A stretch of 36,330 nt of DNA, taken from positions 105,078 to 141,407 of the forward strand of contig NW_014577474.1 of assembly GCF_000485595.1 (NCBI RefSeq). The letters are read 5' to 3'. The stretch is from Priapulus caudatus. Lineage: Eukaryota > Priapulida > Priapulimorpha > Priapulimorphida > Priapulidae. Numbering within the stretch: the first letter of the stretch is position 1; every line of letters starts with the position of its first letter. Positions 17,983 to 28,605 of the stretch are shown here, one piece after another. The notes under the pieces are model-generated. The model was not told where the DNA came from. It worked only from the letters and a program-made list of their open reading frames with translations, and made no database searches. A program made the position numbers and the translations under genes.

Positions 17983-18921
17983 CAGGCTTTCTGGTGCACA
18001 CCATGTCCACTCCCATTAGAGCACCTTTAATGTCGTAATGTTCACGGAGTGGTCAGACGTCACATGCAGATAATTTTGGTATAACCTGGATACATATTGT
18101 TTTGCCATTTCCTAGTAGCTCGATCTGACTGCACTGCGCTCGGGGGTACACTAGACATTTACGATACCAGGTATCTTCCAGGATGCGGAGCTGATCCGTC
18201 ACGTGGGCGTGGGAGAATGGTGTCCCGTAGAAAAGTAACTTGTCTTTCTGTCGCAAAGGCCTGCATTTGTCCTTATTGCAGCTTTAGTTGGCTTGGTTCA
18301 GAGTACCGCTTTGCTAGTACCGCTTTCAGGTTTTTGTCGTTGCGATTCTGTGTTACGTGTCCATACACAATGGATGTCACTGCCTTAACTTGTTTTGGCA
18401 ATCCCGTTATACAACCCGGATAACACATCCTGATAGTGCATTGCTGGAAAATCTCCGAAGCCTGCCGTTCCCCGCATCATCCGAACCATTAACCTTTTGT
18501 ATCTAAACAGGTCCAACAGTCGCGGAGAAGTTCGTAATGTATCGACTCTCAGGTTGGAGTTCAGGTTGATGATACGCCGACCTTAAATCCAGCACATACT
18601 AAAAACTGATGCACCATTCAAGTCTGTGATCAGCTCGTCGATTGTCGGCATGACATGTTTTGTGCGTTTTACGGCTTCATTCGCTTTCCTCATTCCACAC
18701 ATATCCGAACCTCATTGTTCTTCTTTTGGTACCACCACAATAAGGGCTGACCATGGCGTTGAACCGCTAACTTTCTCGATAACGTCCATTTCTTTGAGTT
18801 TGTCCAGTTCCTTCTCGACAGCTTTCCTTACGTGGAATGGAATACGTCGATGTGGTTGTTGCTTTGGCTCCACATTCTCGTCGATGTATAACTTCACCTG
18901 TATGTTTTCCGCTTTGCCCAT
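17983..18921 (-). pseudogene. Inner gypsy reverse transcriptase, degenerate
   Basis: N-terminal fingers are clear at 18712-18921: PHRRIPFHVRKAVEKELDKL, then DVIEKVSGSTPWSALIVVVP. Further downstream, pieces such as MPTIDELI (about 18640) and DKLLFYGTPFS (about 18235) keep the RT order, but no intact Y/I-x-D-D motif could be read. Several frame changes and stops. Confidence 0.7.
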
Positions 18922-19066
18922 ACCCTTGAAGATGTTCGGACTTCCCGGCTATCGTCTGCATCTTAGATGTCACACTCTGTGCTACATGTATAATGCCTAG
19001 ATCTTCAGCTGCTCTGTAGCCTATAAAGGTTACCTGTGCTGCCATCTGCAACATGAATATTAGTCT

Positions 19067-19687
19067 TCACAACCTCTTGTCATACTGTATCTTGGTTATA
19101 AGTACATCCAACTTGGTGAGGAAAGGGTTTCTTGAGCCATAAGGGTAGACCTTGGTCGTCGGTTGTTGAAACAGCAGTGGCACGTGGGAGGGCCCCTTTA
19201 ACCGGTTGAAAGTTTCGCTGTCTATGATGTTCACAGATGCCCCTGTGTCAACAGTCATTCTTACGACTTTCCCCTCAATCTTTACGTCGCACGTTGGTAG
19301 CTTGTCCCCGTGCTGTCTCGCACCAAACGTGTACTCATCGTCCGATGAATCCGACTGATGTGCTTCCATCTCCGCTGTAGAATGCTTGTCCTCTGTGACG
19401 TGATACGCTGACTGTTCTCTTCTCTGTCTTGATCTACACACTGCAGCGAAGTTGTTAAGCTTCCCACATGATCTACAAGACTTGCCCCTGGCTGGACATG
19501 GCTTACTTTGGGGGTGTGGATACAGTCCACCATAATTACGGCACGTAGCCTTCCTACCCACCAGTCGTGAGGGCTTCTGTATCTGTGCAGCAGCTTCCGT
19601 CGGCTTTTGTCGAGCCTGCTTTCTTATGAAACGGTTTTGAATGAAGAGCGTTGACGGTCCTACCATCATTGTCACCTTCAATACCAC
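19067..19687 (-). pseudogene. Inner gypsy nucleocapsid zinc knuckle and aspartic protease
   Basis: A gypsy-type double knuckle: a first one that has lost its second Cys (CRNYGG...YPHPQSKPCPARGKSC) and a second CRSCGKLNNFAAVC in which the zinc His is Asn. It is followed by an acidic Ser-rich linker and a retropepsin strand VRMTVDTGASVNIID with catalytic D-T-G. The frame overlaps the capsid frame at 19554-19687, a shift that is either mutation or an indel error. Confidence 0.85.
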
Positions 19688-20210
19688 TTGCCTGTGCTTC
19701 TGACAGTTCTAGTGTTCTGCCATATACTAGCAGTTTGGCCAGTGTCAAATCCGTTTCCCGTAGAGCACGTCGTCTTAGCCGTGATGACTGACATGACTGA
19801 ACAATCTGTGTTTTAATTTCCCGATCGCTGTCTGCAAACTCACATGTCATCGCTCGTTGTCTTAGCCGTGTGTGGTATGTGTCCAATGACTCACCAACAG
19901 CTTGTTTCTCCTTCTTGAACAGGTAGACTTCATACTCCATATTTCTCTTGGGGTCGAAGTAGTTCGTCAAACTGTCACGGGCGAGCTCAAAGTCATCTTC
20001 ACTCCCTGTGTCGGGCAGCGTGATGAAAACTTCATACACTTCGTCACCAGCATAGTGTAGCATCATAGCTCTTTTCCGTTTTGGCGTGGTTATGTTTAAT
20101 GCTATCATCAGATTCTCCAACTTCGCCACCCATTTTGCCCATCTCAGTCCAGTGTTGCCACTGTCCACGTGCACGGCGAACGCTGGAAATTGTGGCAGGC
20201 CGGTTGCCAT
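19554..20210 (-). CDS. Inner gypsy gag, capsid region
   Basis: ATG at 20210 (MATGLPQFPAF) starts about 300 bp after the 5' LTR; the open frame extends a further 37 codons upstream without family similarity. The segment W-x-x-W-x-x-x-L-E-N-x-x-x-A, MLHYAGDEVYEVF, then LTNYFDPKRNMEYEVYLF and the L-D-T-Y-x-x-R-L-R-x-x-A-x-x-C-E-F motif is the capsid of the gypsy type common in aquatic invertebrates. Ends at a stop near 19554 just before the zinc knuckles, which continue in another frame. Probably the best preserved protein of element 1. Confidence 0.85.
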   Translation of the reverse strand: MATGLPQFPAFAVHVDSGNTGLRWAKWVAKLENLMIALNITTPKRKRAMMLHYAGDEVYEVFITLPDTGSEDDFELARDSLTNYFDPKRNMEYEVYLFKKEKQAVGESLDTYHTRLRQRAMTCEFADSDREIKTQIVQSCQSSRLRRRALRETDLTLAKLLVYGRTLELSEAQASGIEGDNDGRTVNALHSKPFHKKAGSTKADGSCCTDTEALTTGG

Positions 20211-20490
20211 TCTCCGTTTCCCAGCTTTCTGTATCACCAGTGCTCGTACGTAGGCTTGTACACGTAGGCTTCGATCGATATGGCAGGAAAACACAATCAC
20301 CCTGAGACGTTTCAGTTTCAAATTCAGTTCCTAGAAGTTAGAACAAACGGCTGCGCTGTTCCAACTGGCAATTGGCACTGGGTATGCACTTTGACACCGC
20401 TTTTCCCGTATAGATGTGCGTTTGCTCCTTCGTTTCAACCGTCAAAACCTGTCTCTGGATATCCATTGATCTGTTTTCACCCACCTTCCA

Positions 20491-20507
20491 GTTCCTCGTC
20501 GCCAGAA
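20491..20507 (-). other. Primer-binding site of inner gypsy element
   Basis: Minus strand TTCTGGCGACGAGGAAC directly downstream of the 5' LTR; TGG start as for tRNA 3'-CCA pairing. The tRNA was not identified. Confidence 0.55.
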
Positions 20508-20692
20508 TATAGTGTTGTAGGCTCTTGCCTCTGAACACTCAAGTAAACACGTCTGTTTTTGTTCATCACACAGGCTCAAAGACCCCTTATGTTTTATTCT
20601 CACCGTGACGTGTTGCATATACAATAGTGTCATAGATCACGTGTTCGTAAACGAATACAGAAAGTAAAGCATAACATACTAACTACACTACA
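20508..20692 (-). repeat. 5' LTR of inner gypsy element
   Basis: 185 bp, three mismatches to 14468-14652. The adjacent GCAAG at 20693-20697 matches 14463-14467. Confidence 0.92.
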
Positions 20693-20697
20693 GCAAG

Positions 20698-21345
20698 TAC
20701 ACCTTTTACGGTCTGTACGTGTCTCTCGATGAAGCCATTTGACTGTGCATAGCGGGGACTCGATGTCACGTGACTGAAACCCCATTCTTCTGTGAACTGT
20801 TTAAACATTTGGCTCGCATATTGTGGCCCGTTGTCACTGATTATAGTCTCTGGAATTCCTTGTTCCGAGAACACTTGCTTAGTGATGTTCACCACTGACT
20901 GACTTGTCGCACGACCATGAATTTTCTTGACTATCGGGAACTTCGAATAGTAGTCACAGATAAGAAGGTACTCCTCACCATCCAGATGGAACAGGTCGGT
21001 ACCGATGGTCTGCCATGGTCCCGTAGGTATTTCATACTGCAGTAGAGGTTCTGGGCTTTGTGACTTCTGGGAATGCTGACAAATACTACACGACTTTATT
21101 ATGTTCTCTATGTCTGCATTACAGTTGTTCCAGTAAACACAGGTACGAGCCCTCAACCTGGTCTTGTCGATACCCTGGTGAGGCTCGTGAAGTTTCGAGA
21201 GAACGTAGCTCTGCATGCTGTCTGGAATCATGACACGTTCTCCCTTCATGACGATAAGTTCGACGACGAAGTTCATCTCTGTATGGCCAAAACTGGCGTA
21301 GTGCAGGTGGTAGCTCGTTCCGTCGGTCAGGCCATCCCTGCACAA
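20698..21345 (-). pseudogene. Outer gypsy integrase, zinc-binding and catalytic core
   Basis: HHCC domain: LHEPHQGIDKTRLRA (H-x3-H) and CSICQHS (C-x2-C). Core: T-D-L-F in GTDLFHLDGEEYLLI, then IISDNGPQYAS (second Asp), then NGFIERHVQTVKGVLA with the catalytic Glu, so D-D-E is complete. The frame is cut just after V-L-A by the inner element. The remainder continues at 14462. The core itself reads open over its whole length, so damage here is mainly the insertion. Confidence 0.9.
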
Positions 21346-21918
21346 TCACCTTCTTCAGAGCATGAAGCTTACCATCAGCTTGGGTTGCTTCGCGTAACTC
21401 ATCTTGTTTCCGTGTACTGAATTGCACAAGTTCAACTTTGACATCTAGGTCAATAGTGCCGTTCTCTCCTCCAGGAGATCGAGTGAGAGCATCTGCCATC
21501 AATGCTTCCTTCCCCGGCTTGTACATTATCTTCACGTCATAGGTCTGGATTCTCAGTAACATGCGCTGTAGTCGCTGAGGAGCTGACGAAATGTTCTTGA
21601 GATGGATCATTTCAAGCGGCTTGTGGTCTGATTCCACAATAAACTGCTTTCCGTACAAATAAGTATGGAATTTCTCGCATCCAAAAACCACCGCTAAAAG
21701 TTCACGCTCTATATTGGCGTATCGCTGCTCACAATCACTCAAGGTTTTGGACGCGAAAGCGATCGGCTTGTTGTTTTGGATCAGAACAGCTCCTAGACCT
21801 TTGCTTGACGCGTCAACTTGAGGGTAGATGGCTGCTGCGGGTCAAAATAGCTGAGAGTTACCTCTCGACAGATGAGCGTAATCAGCTTGTCATATGCTGA
21901 TTGGTGGGAGGGAGTCCA
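21346..21918 (-). pseudogene. Outer gypsy RNase H
   Basis: About 21830-21743 encodes QVDASSKGLGAVLIQNNKPI and then FASKTLS; 21742 downward continues SDCEQRYANIERELLAVVFG, the ESDHKPLEMI block and MADALTRSPGG. The catalytic acids D (VDAS), E (IERE) and D (SDHKPLE) are visible. A frame break and a stop lie upstream near 21840-21918. Confidence 0.85.
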
Positions 21919-22902
21919 TTAAAAAACAACACCCTTCTTCATCAGATCTCGCAGTGGCGCTGTGTGCTGGGATGCATGAGGCAGGAACGGTGATAGGTAT
22001 GTCACCATTCCGAGAAACTCTTGCAACTGTTTTGCATTCTTCGGGTATTCCATCTCTCGGATTGCCATGACCTTGTCAGGGTCGGGGTGCACTCCATTTG
22101 CATCATAAACCATGCCAAAGAATTTCATGGACGGTTTGTTTATCTCGCACTTGTCAGGGTTGAATACGAGTCCGTTCTCCTGTGCTACCTTCATGACGTT
22201 GCGCAGATTGGCATCATGATCAGCTTGGTCTTTCCCGAATACAGCGACGTCATCCGCTATTCTAGCTACGCCCGGACACTGCTCCAATATGTTGTCCATG
22301 CGCTCCTGGAATACATCTTGGCTGACATTCAGGCCAAATGGCAACCTTTGGAAGCAAAATCGACCGAATGGGCTGTTAAATGTCGTCAGGTGACTTGATT
22401 CGCTGTCAAGTTCTATTGACCAATATCCGTGTTGAGCGTCCAACTTGGAGAAAATGGTTGCTCCCGCGAATTTGTGCGTGATCTCTTCAAGTGTCGGCGT
22501 CTTATAGTGTGGGCTTTTTATCGCCTCGTTAAGGTTCTTCGGATCAAGACACACCCTGAGTTTGCCATTTGACTTTTAACTGTACACCAGACTACTGACC
22601 CAGTCCGTGGGCTCAGTGACCTTAGTGATGACTCCTGACTTCATCATACCGTCAAGTTCCTTCTTGAGCTCATCTCGAAGGTGAATCGGACATCGTCGTG
22701 GGGCGTGCACCACTGGCGGGATGGACGGGTCTACAGTTATGTGAAATGTTCCCTTGAAGTGACCAATACCTTCAAACCTGTCTGGATACATTCGGACCAA
22801 GTCCTCCTTTGCAGTCATGTGAGGATTTTCACTGTTCACGTGTTTGTTAACGGCACAGTTCAATGATACCAGATGTAGATCACGTGAGGTGGGCAGACCC
22901 AT
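21919..22902 (-). pseudogene. Outer gypsy reverse transcriptase
   Basis: N-terminal part 22576-22902: DRFEGIGHFKGTFHITVDPS, HAPRRCPIHLRDELKKEL and SGVITKVTEPTDWVSSLV. After a frame break at about 22555-22575, the palm follows: LDPKNLNEAI, the FSKLDAQHGYWSIEL catalytic Asp strand, FGRFCFQRLPFGL, IADDVAVFGK (I-A-D-D version of the Y-x-D-D motif) and the FFGMVYDANGVHPDPDK thumb block. All RT motifs are present; only the one shift near 22565 and the break after 21919 disable it. Confidence 0.9.
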
Positions 22903-22935
22903 CAGAGCCGGCTCTCCTGATTCCGTGACATAGAA

Positions 22936-23268
22936 TTATGCATCGCACGCCTTGTCCCGATACCTACAAGGTATGGACGTCGACCCATATTGTGCAATAC
23001 GGGAGCCGTTGTAGCCTGTCAACAAGGTATCATGGTGTGTCCTCGTGGCACCTTTCTTACGAAATCCCTCGCCGTCTAGTCGCTCTGGATACATGCGTCT
23101 GTATATTCTCAGTGGGAGCAGATTTCCTTGGGCCCCTGTATCAACCTTGACCTTCAAGGTAGCTGGAGTCTGCGGTTTGTTCTCCAGTATAATGTCAACT
23201 AGCAAATACTTCGTCCCTCCTGTCTCGGTGGTTGTTGGAATGCACGGATTCAAATGAAAGATTCTCAA
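22936..23268 (-). pseudogene. Outer gypsy aspartic protease
   Basis: LKVKVDTGAQGNLLPLRIYR carries the retropepsin D-T-G triad; LTGYNGSRIAQYGS is the flap/second-strand region of this clade. Frame breaks separate it from both gag and RT. Confidence 0.85.
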
Positions 23269-23617
23269 AACTTTTATTTAGAGAATTCGTGGCTGCCTGT
23301 CTGTCTCTGTTACCAAGATGTACCTCATGAACTTGGTGCCTTCTCCCACGTGAGGCTGACCTGCCTCTGTTATTCCTGTTTTGACCTCTATGGAACTGTG
23401 ACATTGACCTTGGGTTTCTGTTCCTAACCCGTGTGGACATGCACATCTTTTTCCAGTGGTTCAATTTACCACACAAGTCACACTCTGTCCCATAGGCTGG
23501 ACATTTATCCATGGGTTTCGGTGGGTGTTTACCCCACAGTACTGACACATTGGATACGACTGTTGTCTGCTTTTTATGCCTTGTTAACTTGGTGAACCGT
23601 GCCTCCGCTGGCGCCAC
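23195..23617 (-). pseudogene. Outer gypsy nucleocapsid zinc knuckle
   Basis: Single C-x2-C-x4-H-x4-C knuckle CDLCGKLNHWKKMC preceded by a C-P-A-Y-G-x-x-C segment and followed by an Arg/Ser/Asn-rich basic tail. Overlaps the capsid frame end at 23574-23617 in a different frame. Confidence 0.8.
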
Positions 23618-24194
23618 CAGCTAACTGTTTCATCTGAGCATCAGTCGCTTCATGCGTTGTGACAATGTCTAGCGCTTCTTCAAGTGTTAACTTCCCATCT
23701 TTGCCTAAGAGAATTTCCTGGACCTTCTTGTGTACAGTACCGATGATTAACTGTTCAATTAATCTCTCGTTCGTTTCCTGATCATCACGGAACTTGCACT
23801 TCTTTGCTTTAAGCTTACACCTAGTCATAAACTCATCAATTGTCTCCCCTTCTGACTGGTGCAGTTTCTGTAACGGATATATGTGCAGCCAAAAATTTGA
23901 CTGGGGCTCAAAGTGTTTCTCAAACTTGTCCCATAATGTGGCTGGTTTATCTGCTTTAATATTCCAGGAGTTAAATATCTGTAATCCCTCCTGACCTATC
24001 CATATCAGTACATAATTAGCTTGCTCCTCATCCGACTTCTCATAAAGTGGTCCGGCGAAGATTAGTGAACAATACTGTTTGAATTCTTGGAAGGCTGTTG
24101 GAAGATCCGTGCTGGACCAGTCCATACGAGGTGGCGTTATACCTGACAGTTCATGCACCCATGATGGTACGTGTATAAGGCCTACTGTACACAT
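23574..24194 (-). CDS. Outer gypsy gag, capsid region
   Basis: Capsid segment: TPPRMDWSSTDLPTAFQEFK, then YVLIWIGQEGLQIFNSW, LWDKFEKHFEPQSNFWLHIY and GETIDEFMTRCKLKAKKCKF, then the RLIEQLIIGTVHKKVQEILL stretch. This is the gag type (retrotrans_gag-like) of gypsy elements. The true start is uncertain; METs upstream of VHELSGI are in a region without similarity. Ends at a stop at 23574. Confidence 0.8.
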   Translation of the reverse strand: MCTVGLIHVPSWVHELSGITPPRMDWSSTDLPTAFQEFKQYCSLIFAGPLYEKSDEEQANYVLIWIGQEGLQIFNSWNIKADKPATLWDKFEKHFEPQSNFWLHIYPLQKLHQSEGETIDEFMTRCKLKAKKCKFRDDQETNERLIEQLIIGTVHKKVQEILLGKDGKLTLEEALDIVTTHEATDAQMKQLAGGASGGTVHQVNKA

Positions 24195-24425
24195 TCACTG
24201 GGTCTCGACACACCGTACAAGTACGTGTATGACTGTCAATGGCAGGATACTGTCTATTTGTCACTCACCACACTGTCCAGTTGCTACTCCAGCAGACTCA
24301 AACGTTGTGTGCAATGTATACTCCGAATGCGTGTACGGTGTACACCCGAGTATTACAATTATTTGTCCTCTAGTAGTGCATGACGCCACATATATGTGTA
24401 CCACCTGTTGCGTGGTGATGCCGAT

Positions 24426-24751
24426 CACAGGCACTTGAAGCGTTTCAATAAAATATAATGCTAACTAAATACGAAATCTATTTACTACCAAATTCTTAAT
24501 GTTTCTATACTTTCTTTCACCTATTATTGCCGACAGTTTCCTGTAAATTCCGTCCAAATCCTACGTGCAACCATATACGCTGCCAGCCGCGAGAGCATAT
24601 ATGGTTGCACGTAGGATTTGGACGGAATTTACGGGAAACTGTCGGCAATAGTAGGTGAAAGAGAGTATAGAAACATTATAAGAATTTGGTAGTAAATAGA
24701 TTTCGTATTTAGTTAGCATTATATTTTATTGAAACGCTTCAAGTGCCTGTG
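24426..24751. mobile_element. 326-bp foldback MITE, hAT-like, in the outer gypsy leader
   Basis: Arms 24426 to about 24583 and about 24600 to 24751 are complementary almost end to end; termini CACAGGCACTTGAAGCG and its complement. An exact 8-bp direct repeat ATGCCGAT flanks it (24418-24425 and 24752-24759), which fits hAT-type integration. A related terminus occurs at 16150-16215. Non-coding. Confidence 0.85.
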
Positions 24752-24956
24752 ATGCCGATGTTGCTTGCTGCCGCGATCGATCGTGGCACTGAGGTCGGTG
24801 CAGACAAATCCGAAATTTTTGCTCCTGGCGCTGGCCAACACACTGTCAATGTCATACAGATTGATCTGTTCACCGGAGTGGTATTACCTCTGCGCAACGG
24901 AGTTGCAGGGGAGGTAATGTAATCGGTCGTGTGTGTGTGTGTGTCCAGCCCCCGCG

Positions 24957-25190
24957 GCGCGATCGATAGCGCGTCGAGTCAGCGAGCGGGCGGCGCGATC
25001 GATAGCGCGTCGAGTCAGCGAGCGGCGAGTCAGCAGCAGGCGAGTGAGTCAGCAGCAACCACCAGCGAGCGGCGAGTCAGCAGCCGCCACCAGCGAGCGG
25101 CGAGTCAGCAGCCGCCACCAGCNNNNNNNNNNCCCCCCGGCGAGGGGCGATTCAGCGGCCGCCCCGAGCGAGCGGCGAGCCAGCTCGTAA
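24957..25190. repeat. GC-rich tandem repeats with assembly gap in the outer gypsy leader
   Basis: Two copies of a 36-bp unit (GCGCGATCGATAGCGCGTCG then AGTCAGCGAGCGG; 24957 and 24993) are followed by about 28-bp units CGAGCGGCGAGTCAGCAGCC with CGCCACCAG (from about 25058), running into ten Ns (25123-25132). The array is probably collapsed or truncated in the assembly. It lies between PBS and gag, where gypsy leaders often vary. Confidence 0.8.
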
Positions 25191-25265
25191 CACATACATT
25201 TTACATGCTCACGAAGGTATGCACTCTCCGTGAGTGCCCTCTGTCTAGTTTCAACACTGCGATGG

Positions 25266-25283
25266 TCTTTACCGCTGCCACCA
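25266..25283 (-). other. Primer-binding site of outer gypsy element
   Basis: Minus strand TGGTGGCAGCGGTAAAGA immediately follows the 5' LTR. The specific tRNA was not identified. Confidence 0.65.
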
Positions 25284-25443
25284 TGTAAAGTATCGGATGT
25301 CCAGACATAATTGGGTACACAACAGTTATTCGTGCTTAGCATAAACATGGCCGAGCCCAGAGAGGACTGCTTTCAGTAACAGTCTACATACGCGGGTATA
25401 CGCGTAGTGATGAGGCTACAACGTAGTTCTGCATAATATTACA
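25284..25443 (-). repeat. 5' LTR of outer gypsy element
   Basis: 160 bp, TG...CA on either strand, about 97% identical to 13301-13464; followed outside by the target duplication CTTTC (25444-25448). Confidence 0.9.
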
Positions 25444-25448
25444 CTTTC

Positions 25449-28120
25449 GACAGTTTGTCAAATTATCGCCTTCATTGGCATAAATGAAGCTAGAAAGGTG
25501 CGTTTGTTGTTTCTGAGCATACATAATGTAGACCAATGCTTTTGCGCTCACTAGGAGCTAGAAATTGCTACATGATCGAAGTATTAAAATGTGTAACTGC
25601 ACGGACCCTACATCGGGAGCTTCGATCAAGCGCTCCCCCCATAACATATGCTTCACTGGTGGTTTTTGGACCTTTCCCACAGACCCATGTCTGGATCTGC
25701 CAATGTGTGCTAACCATGATGATTTAAGTTATGCATTTGAATTTCATTTTGCATGTTTCACACTGGGAGCTCAAAAGTGAACATAATTTTATGCCTATAT
25801 CTGAACAATCTTCTGTTTTGGGAAAACGCATGCTTAAACTAACCGAAACTAATTATGACATAAAAGATATTGCAATTCTTCTTCTTCCATTTTGATAAAT
25901 AAGAAATAATCTCACTCTGTTGCTTGCGACCAAAAACCGGATTAACGGAAATTTATGGGAGCACAGATAGCGCCACCAACAATAGACATATTGCACAAAG
26001 GCTGCATGTCACCTCTCAGTATTATAATTATAATATAACAATCAATTATCAATCAATCAATAGTAACTCAATAATAAGCGAGACAATATTTCTAGGGAAT
26101 ATATGTAATCACAAAATCTTTTTATGATATAAATCTACAAACAGTAATATTCCCCCTAAAAATCGTTTAGTTGTTGGTGAAAACATGTCAAACGTTTATA
26201 AATTTAATTGATGGATGCTAAGGACAAGAAAGCATCGTGGTAAACTAATAGTCCAACTTTCATAAAAGTGACATAAAATTGGAATTTGGTATTAGACCTT
26301 TAAATTGCTCCTTTGCTTGTTTATCGCAAAGACAGGTGCGGAACGAAAGTTTGAGAAAATATAGACCCACACTGCCTCGTTTTATTATTACCTAACTTTA
26401 TCGTTGAGATAAGGTGGAAAAAAATTCTTGCACTAAATAAGCATTCGTGTGCTTTTAGTAAAAATGACACCACCCTCGTCTGTCGTATCATTGCAACCGT
26501 GAGCAACCAGAAGCCACACCTGTTTGGAACTAAACCATTCGCGTAGTAATATTTACCTCACTGCGCATTATGCTGGCAGTCGGTAGTTGCGCGGTAGTTG
26601 CAAATGGGCAACGAAGCAAATCCAAACAGCTACCTGTCACGCCCAGTGTGTTGGCAGTGCTTGCAACGCCCGTAGATGTCACCAACGTCAAGTAAAAGCC
26701 GGCTGTGAGTATATTTAAACGTTGATTATTGTAGTTTAATTATAACACGGTAGTGAAAATGCTAGAATTACGATATCTCACTTTCAGATTACATATTCCA
26801 CAAATGATCGTCAATGTACACTGCCTCCCTGATGCCCAAACCAGGGAGGACAGCCCAACCAGGCTGTGTGACTAACGTCCCCTCACCCTAGGCTAGCAAA
26901 GACCTAAACCGACCAGGCTCTCCGACTGTTACACGGCGTAGGAGGCCTCTCGCCAACGTAGTGTTAAGCGAGAAGGGAACTTGTGGCTAGCAAAGACCGT
27001 TTCTTGGAGCTACCCTGTATCATGTATGTGTATCATCACATCACTCGGCCTACGTACATCTTGACATGTGCATGTAGCCTGCTGGTGTTTATGTCATTAC
27101 GCGTCATACGCGTATTTCCGGATGGTTGGCACAGGTAAATCTCTGTGTACATACAAGTATACGGCCAAAATTTTAACCAGCTGAATGAGACTGCTATCGT
27201 GCTAGTATGGACCCCCGACTCCATCCCCGACTTGATCATGTTGGTTCAATGGTTGGTTTTACTCTTGATCAGGTTTTGATCAGGATCAGGTTTTGATCAG
27301 GATCTTATCTTTGTTCGATCTTGAATCTTTATATACGCCGGAAACTTTATAAACTATGTTACGTATAGGACACGCGTGCTGGTAATAATTAACAACCTTC
27401 ATTATAATAACTGTGCGGGTCATGCGCAGCGTGTAAACTTACATGCAACAACAAAATTGTCAACTTTATGGAAAGCTGTGAGCATGACCTGTCATCTAGG
27501 ACAATCAGGTACCTTGCAAATAACAATCGAGTCATAAAAATGAAATTATAATATTAAAAAGGCAGTGCTGGTTTGTCCATAGATGTGTTCATTACCATCT
27601 TTACTAGTTAATTAATTCATTGTTATCAAACAAACTCTTATTCGACATATCACTTGATCGTGTACGGCAAGTCACACAGCAAAACCTGTTTTAGAACATG
27701 TTGCAGACCAAGCTGGAAATTTCCTATGTGCAGCACATGCTTATATTGTATAAAATCCACTCATCTTTTATAATCGATAAATGTATGCATAATTGTTTCT
27801 CTTTATACTATGTAAGCATTGAATATATAACAGAGCCACATGTAGTTTGTTCTTAGTTTGTGTCCCTAGTACTAAAACTTGGTATCGTCTAACTCCTGGT
27901 GATTCATACTGGTAAAATGCCAGTGAATTGTTTCAAATAAGAAGTCTTCACAAAGTAAACATCCCATTCACTGAGAAAATTATATACAATGCACCTACTG
28001 TCTGCACTTGCCTTCCGTAGGCGTGTGCACTGTAACTGTGTACAGTAGCCACACTGTTTCGCGGTAGCAATAGCGCCATAGAAATTATATACTAGGTAGA
28101 CTAGTGTCTCCATATATTTC
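25449..28120. other. Intergenic, no gene recognised
   Basis: Mostly AT-rich unique-looking sequence. A short tandem GATCAGGTTTTGATCAG array lies at about 27264-27304. No coding exon, tRNA or rRNA recognised on either strand. Short open frames here do not resemble proteins I know. Confidence 0.4.
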
Positions 28121-28508
28121 TAGTGATGGGAATCGGTAGGAATTTCATCATCGATCATCGGTTACACACAACCGATCGATGATCGAAGATAATCGGTTGA
28201 ATGTTATTGGTATATATATATATACCATATATATAATACAGTATTTTTTATAACACAATATTCTAAAAGCTATGTAATAACACGATTATACTTGCTTATG
28301 TTTGGTGTAGGTTAGATTTAAGCTGTAAAGTAACCAATAACACACACAAATGAAATAAAGGGCCATTTCATCAATGTTTGCACATTTTATATAAAAAAAT
28401 TATATATTTTTTATTGATAATCGGTTATTTATTTTCATAATCGAGTGCTTAGTCGATTTGCTGCAAACGACTGACTTTCGATTATAATCGATCATCGGGA
28501 CATCACTA
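28121..28508. mobile_element. 388-bp inverted-repeat element upstream of the filamin-like exon
   Basis: Termini TAGTGATGGGAATCG...CGATCATCGGGACATCACTA are imperfect inverted repeats; subterminal parts are rich in CGATCATCGGTT/AATCGGTT motifs in both orientations. TA at each end could be a target duplication. Looks like a MITE; ends about 95 bp before the coding exon at 28606. Confidence 0.65.
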
Positions 28509-28605
28509 TTATTATGTATATATATATAATGATATTTCTATACGAATCGCGCACGAGTTTCTTCGCGGCCGTACGAGTAAACCGCCGCCGACGCCTTTGC
28601 AGGAG

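Larger units (their letters stand above)
14468..20692 (-). mobile_element. Inner Ty3/gypsy LTR retrotransposon (element 1), nested
   Basis: 6.2-kb element inserted in the outer integrase gene, same orientation. Both LTRs are 185 bp (14468-14652, 20508-20692) and differ at three positions. Target duplications GCAAG lie at 14463-14467 and 20693-20697. On the minus strand a PBS-like TGGCGACGAGGAAC follows the 5' LTR and a purine tract AGAGGAGGAA precedes the 3' LTR. Gag, zinc knuckle, protease, RT, RNase H and integrase are recognisable in gypsy order but split over frames, and the integrase is broken by a GC-rich insertion (15712-16922). LTR youth contrasts with the damaged pol. Confidence 0.92.
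13301..25443 (-). mobile_element. Outer Ty3/gypsy LTR retrotransposon (element 2), interrupted
   Basis: Bounded by LTRs at 13301-13464 and 25284-25443 in direct orientation, with 5-bp target duplications CTTTC (13296-13300 and 25444-25448). Reading on the minus strand, a primer-binding site starting TGGTGGCAGCGG follows the 5' LTR (25283 downward) and a purine tract AAAAGAAAGGGCA precedes the 3' LTR (13465-13480). Domain order gag-PR-RT-RNaseH-IN is that of Ty3/gypsy. Without the inner element (14468-20692) and the leader foldback it is about 5.6 kb. LTRs differ by five substitutions and one 4-bp indel. Frameshifts in gag, PR, RT and RNase H show it is inactive as assembled. Confidence 0.9.
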
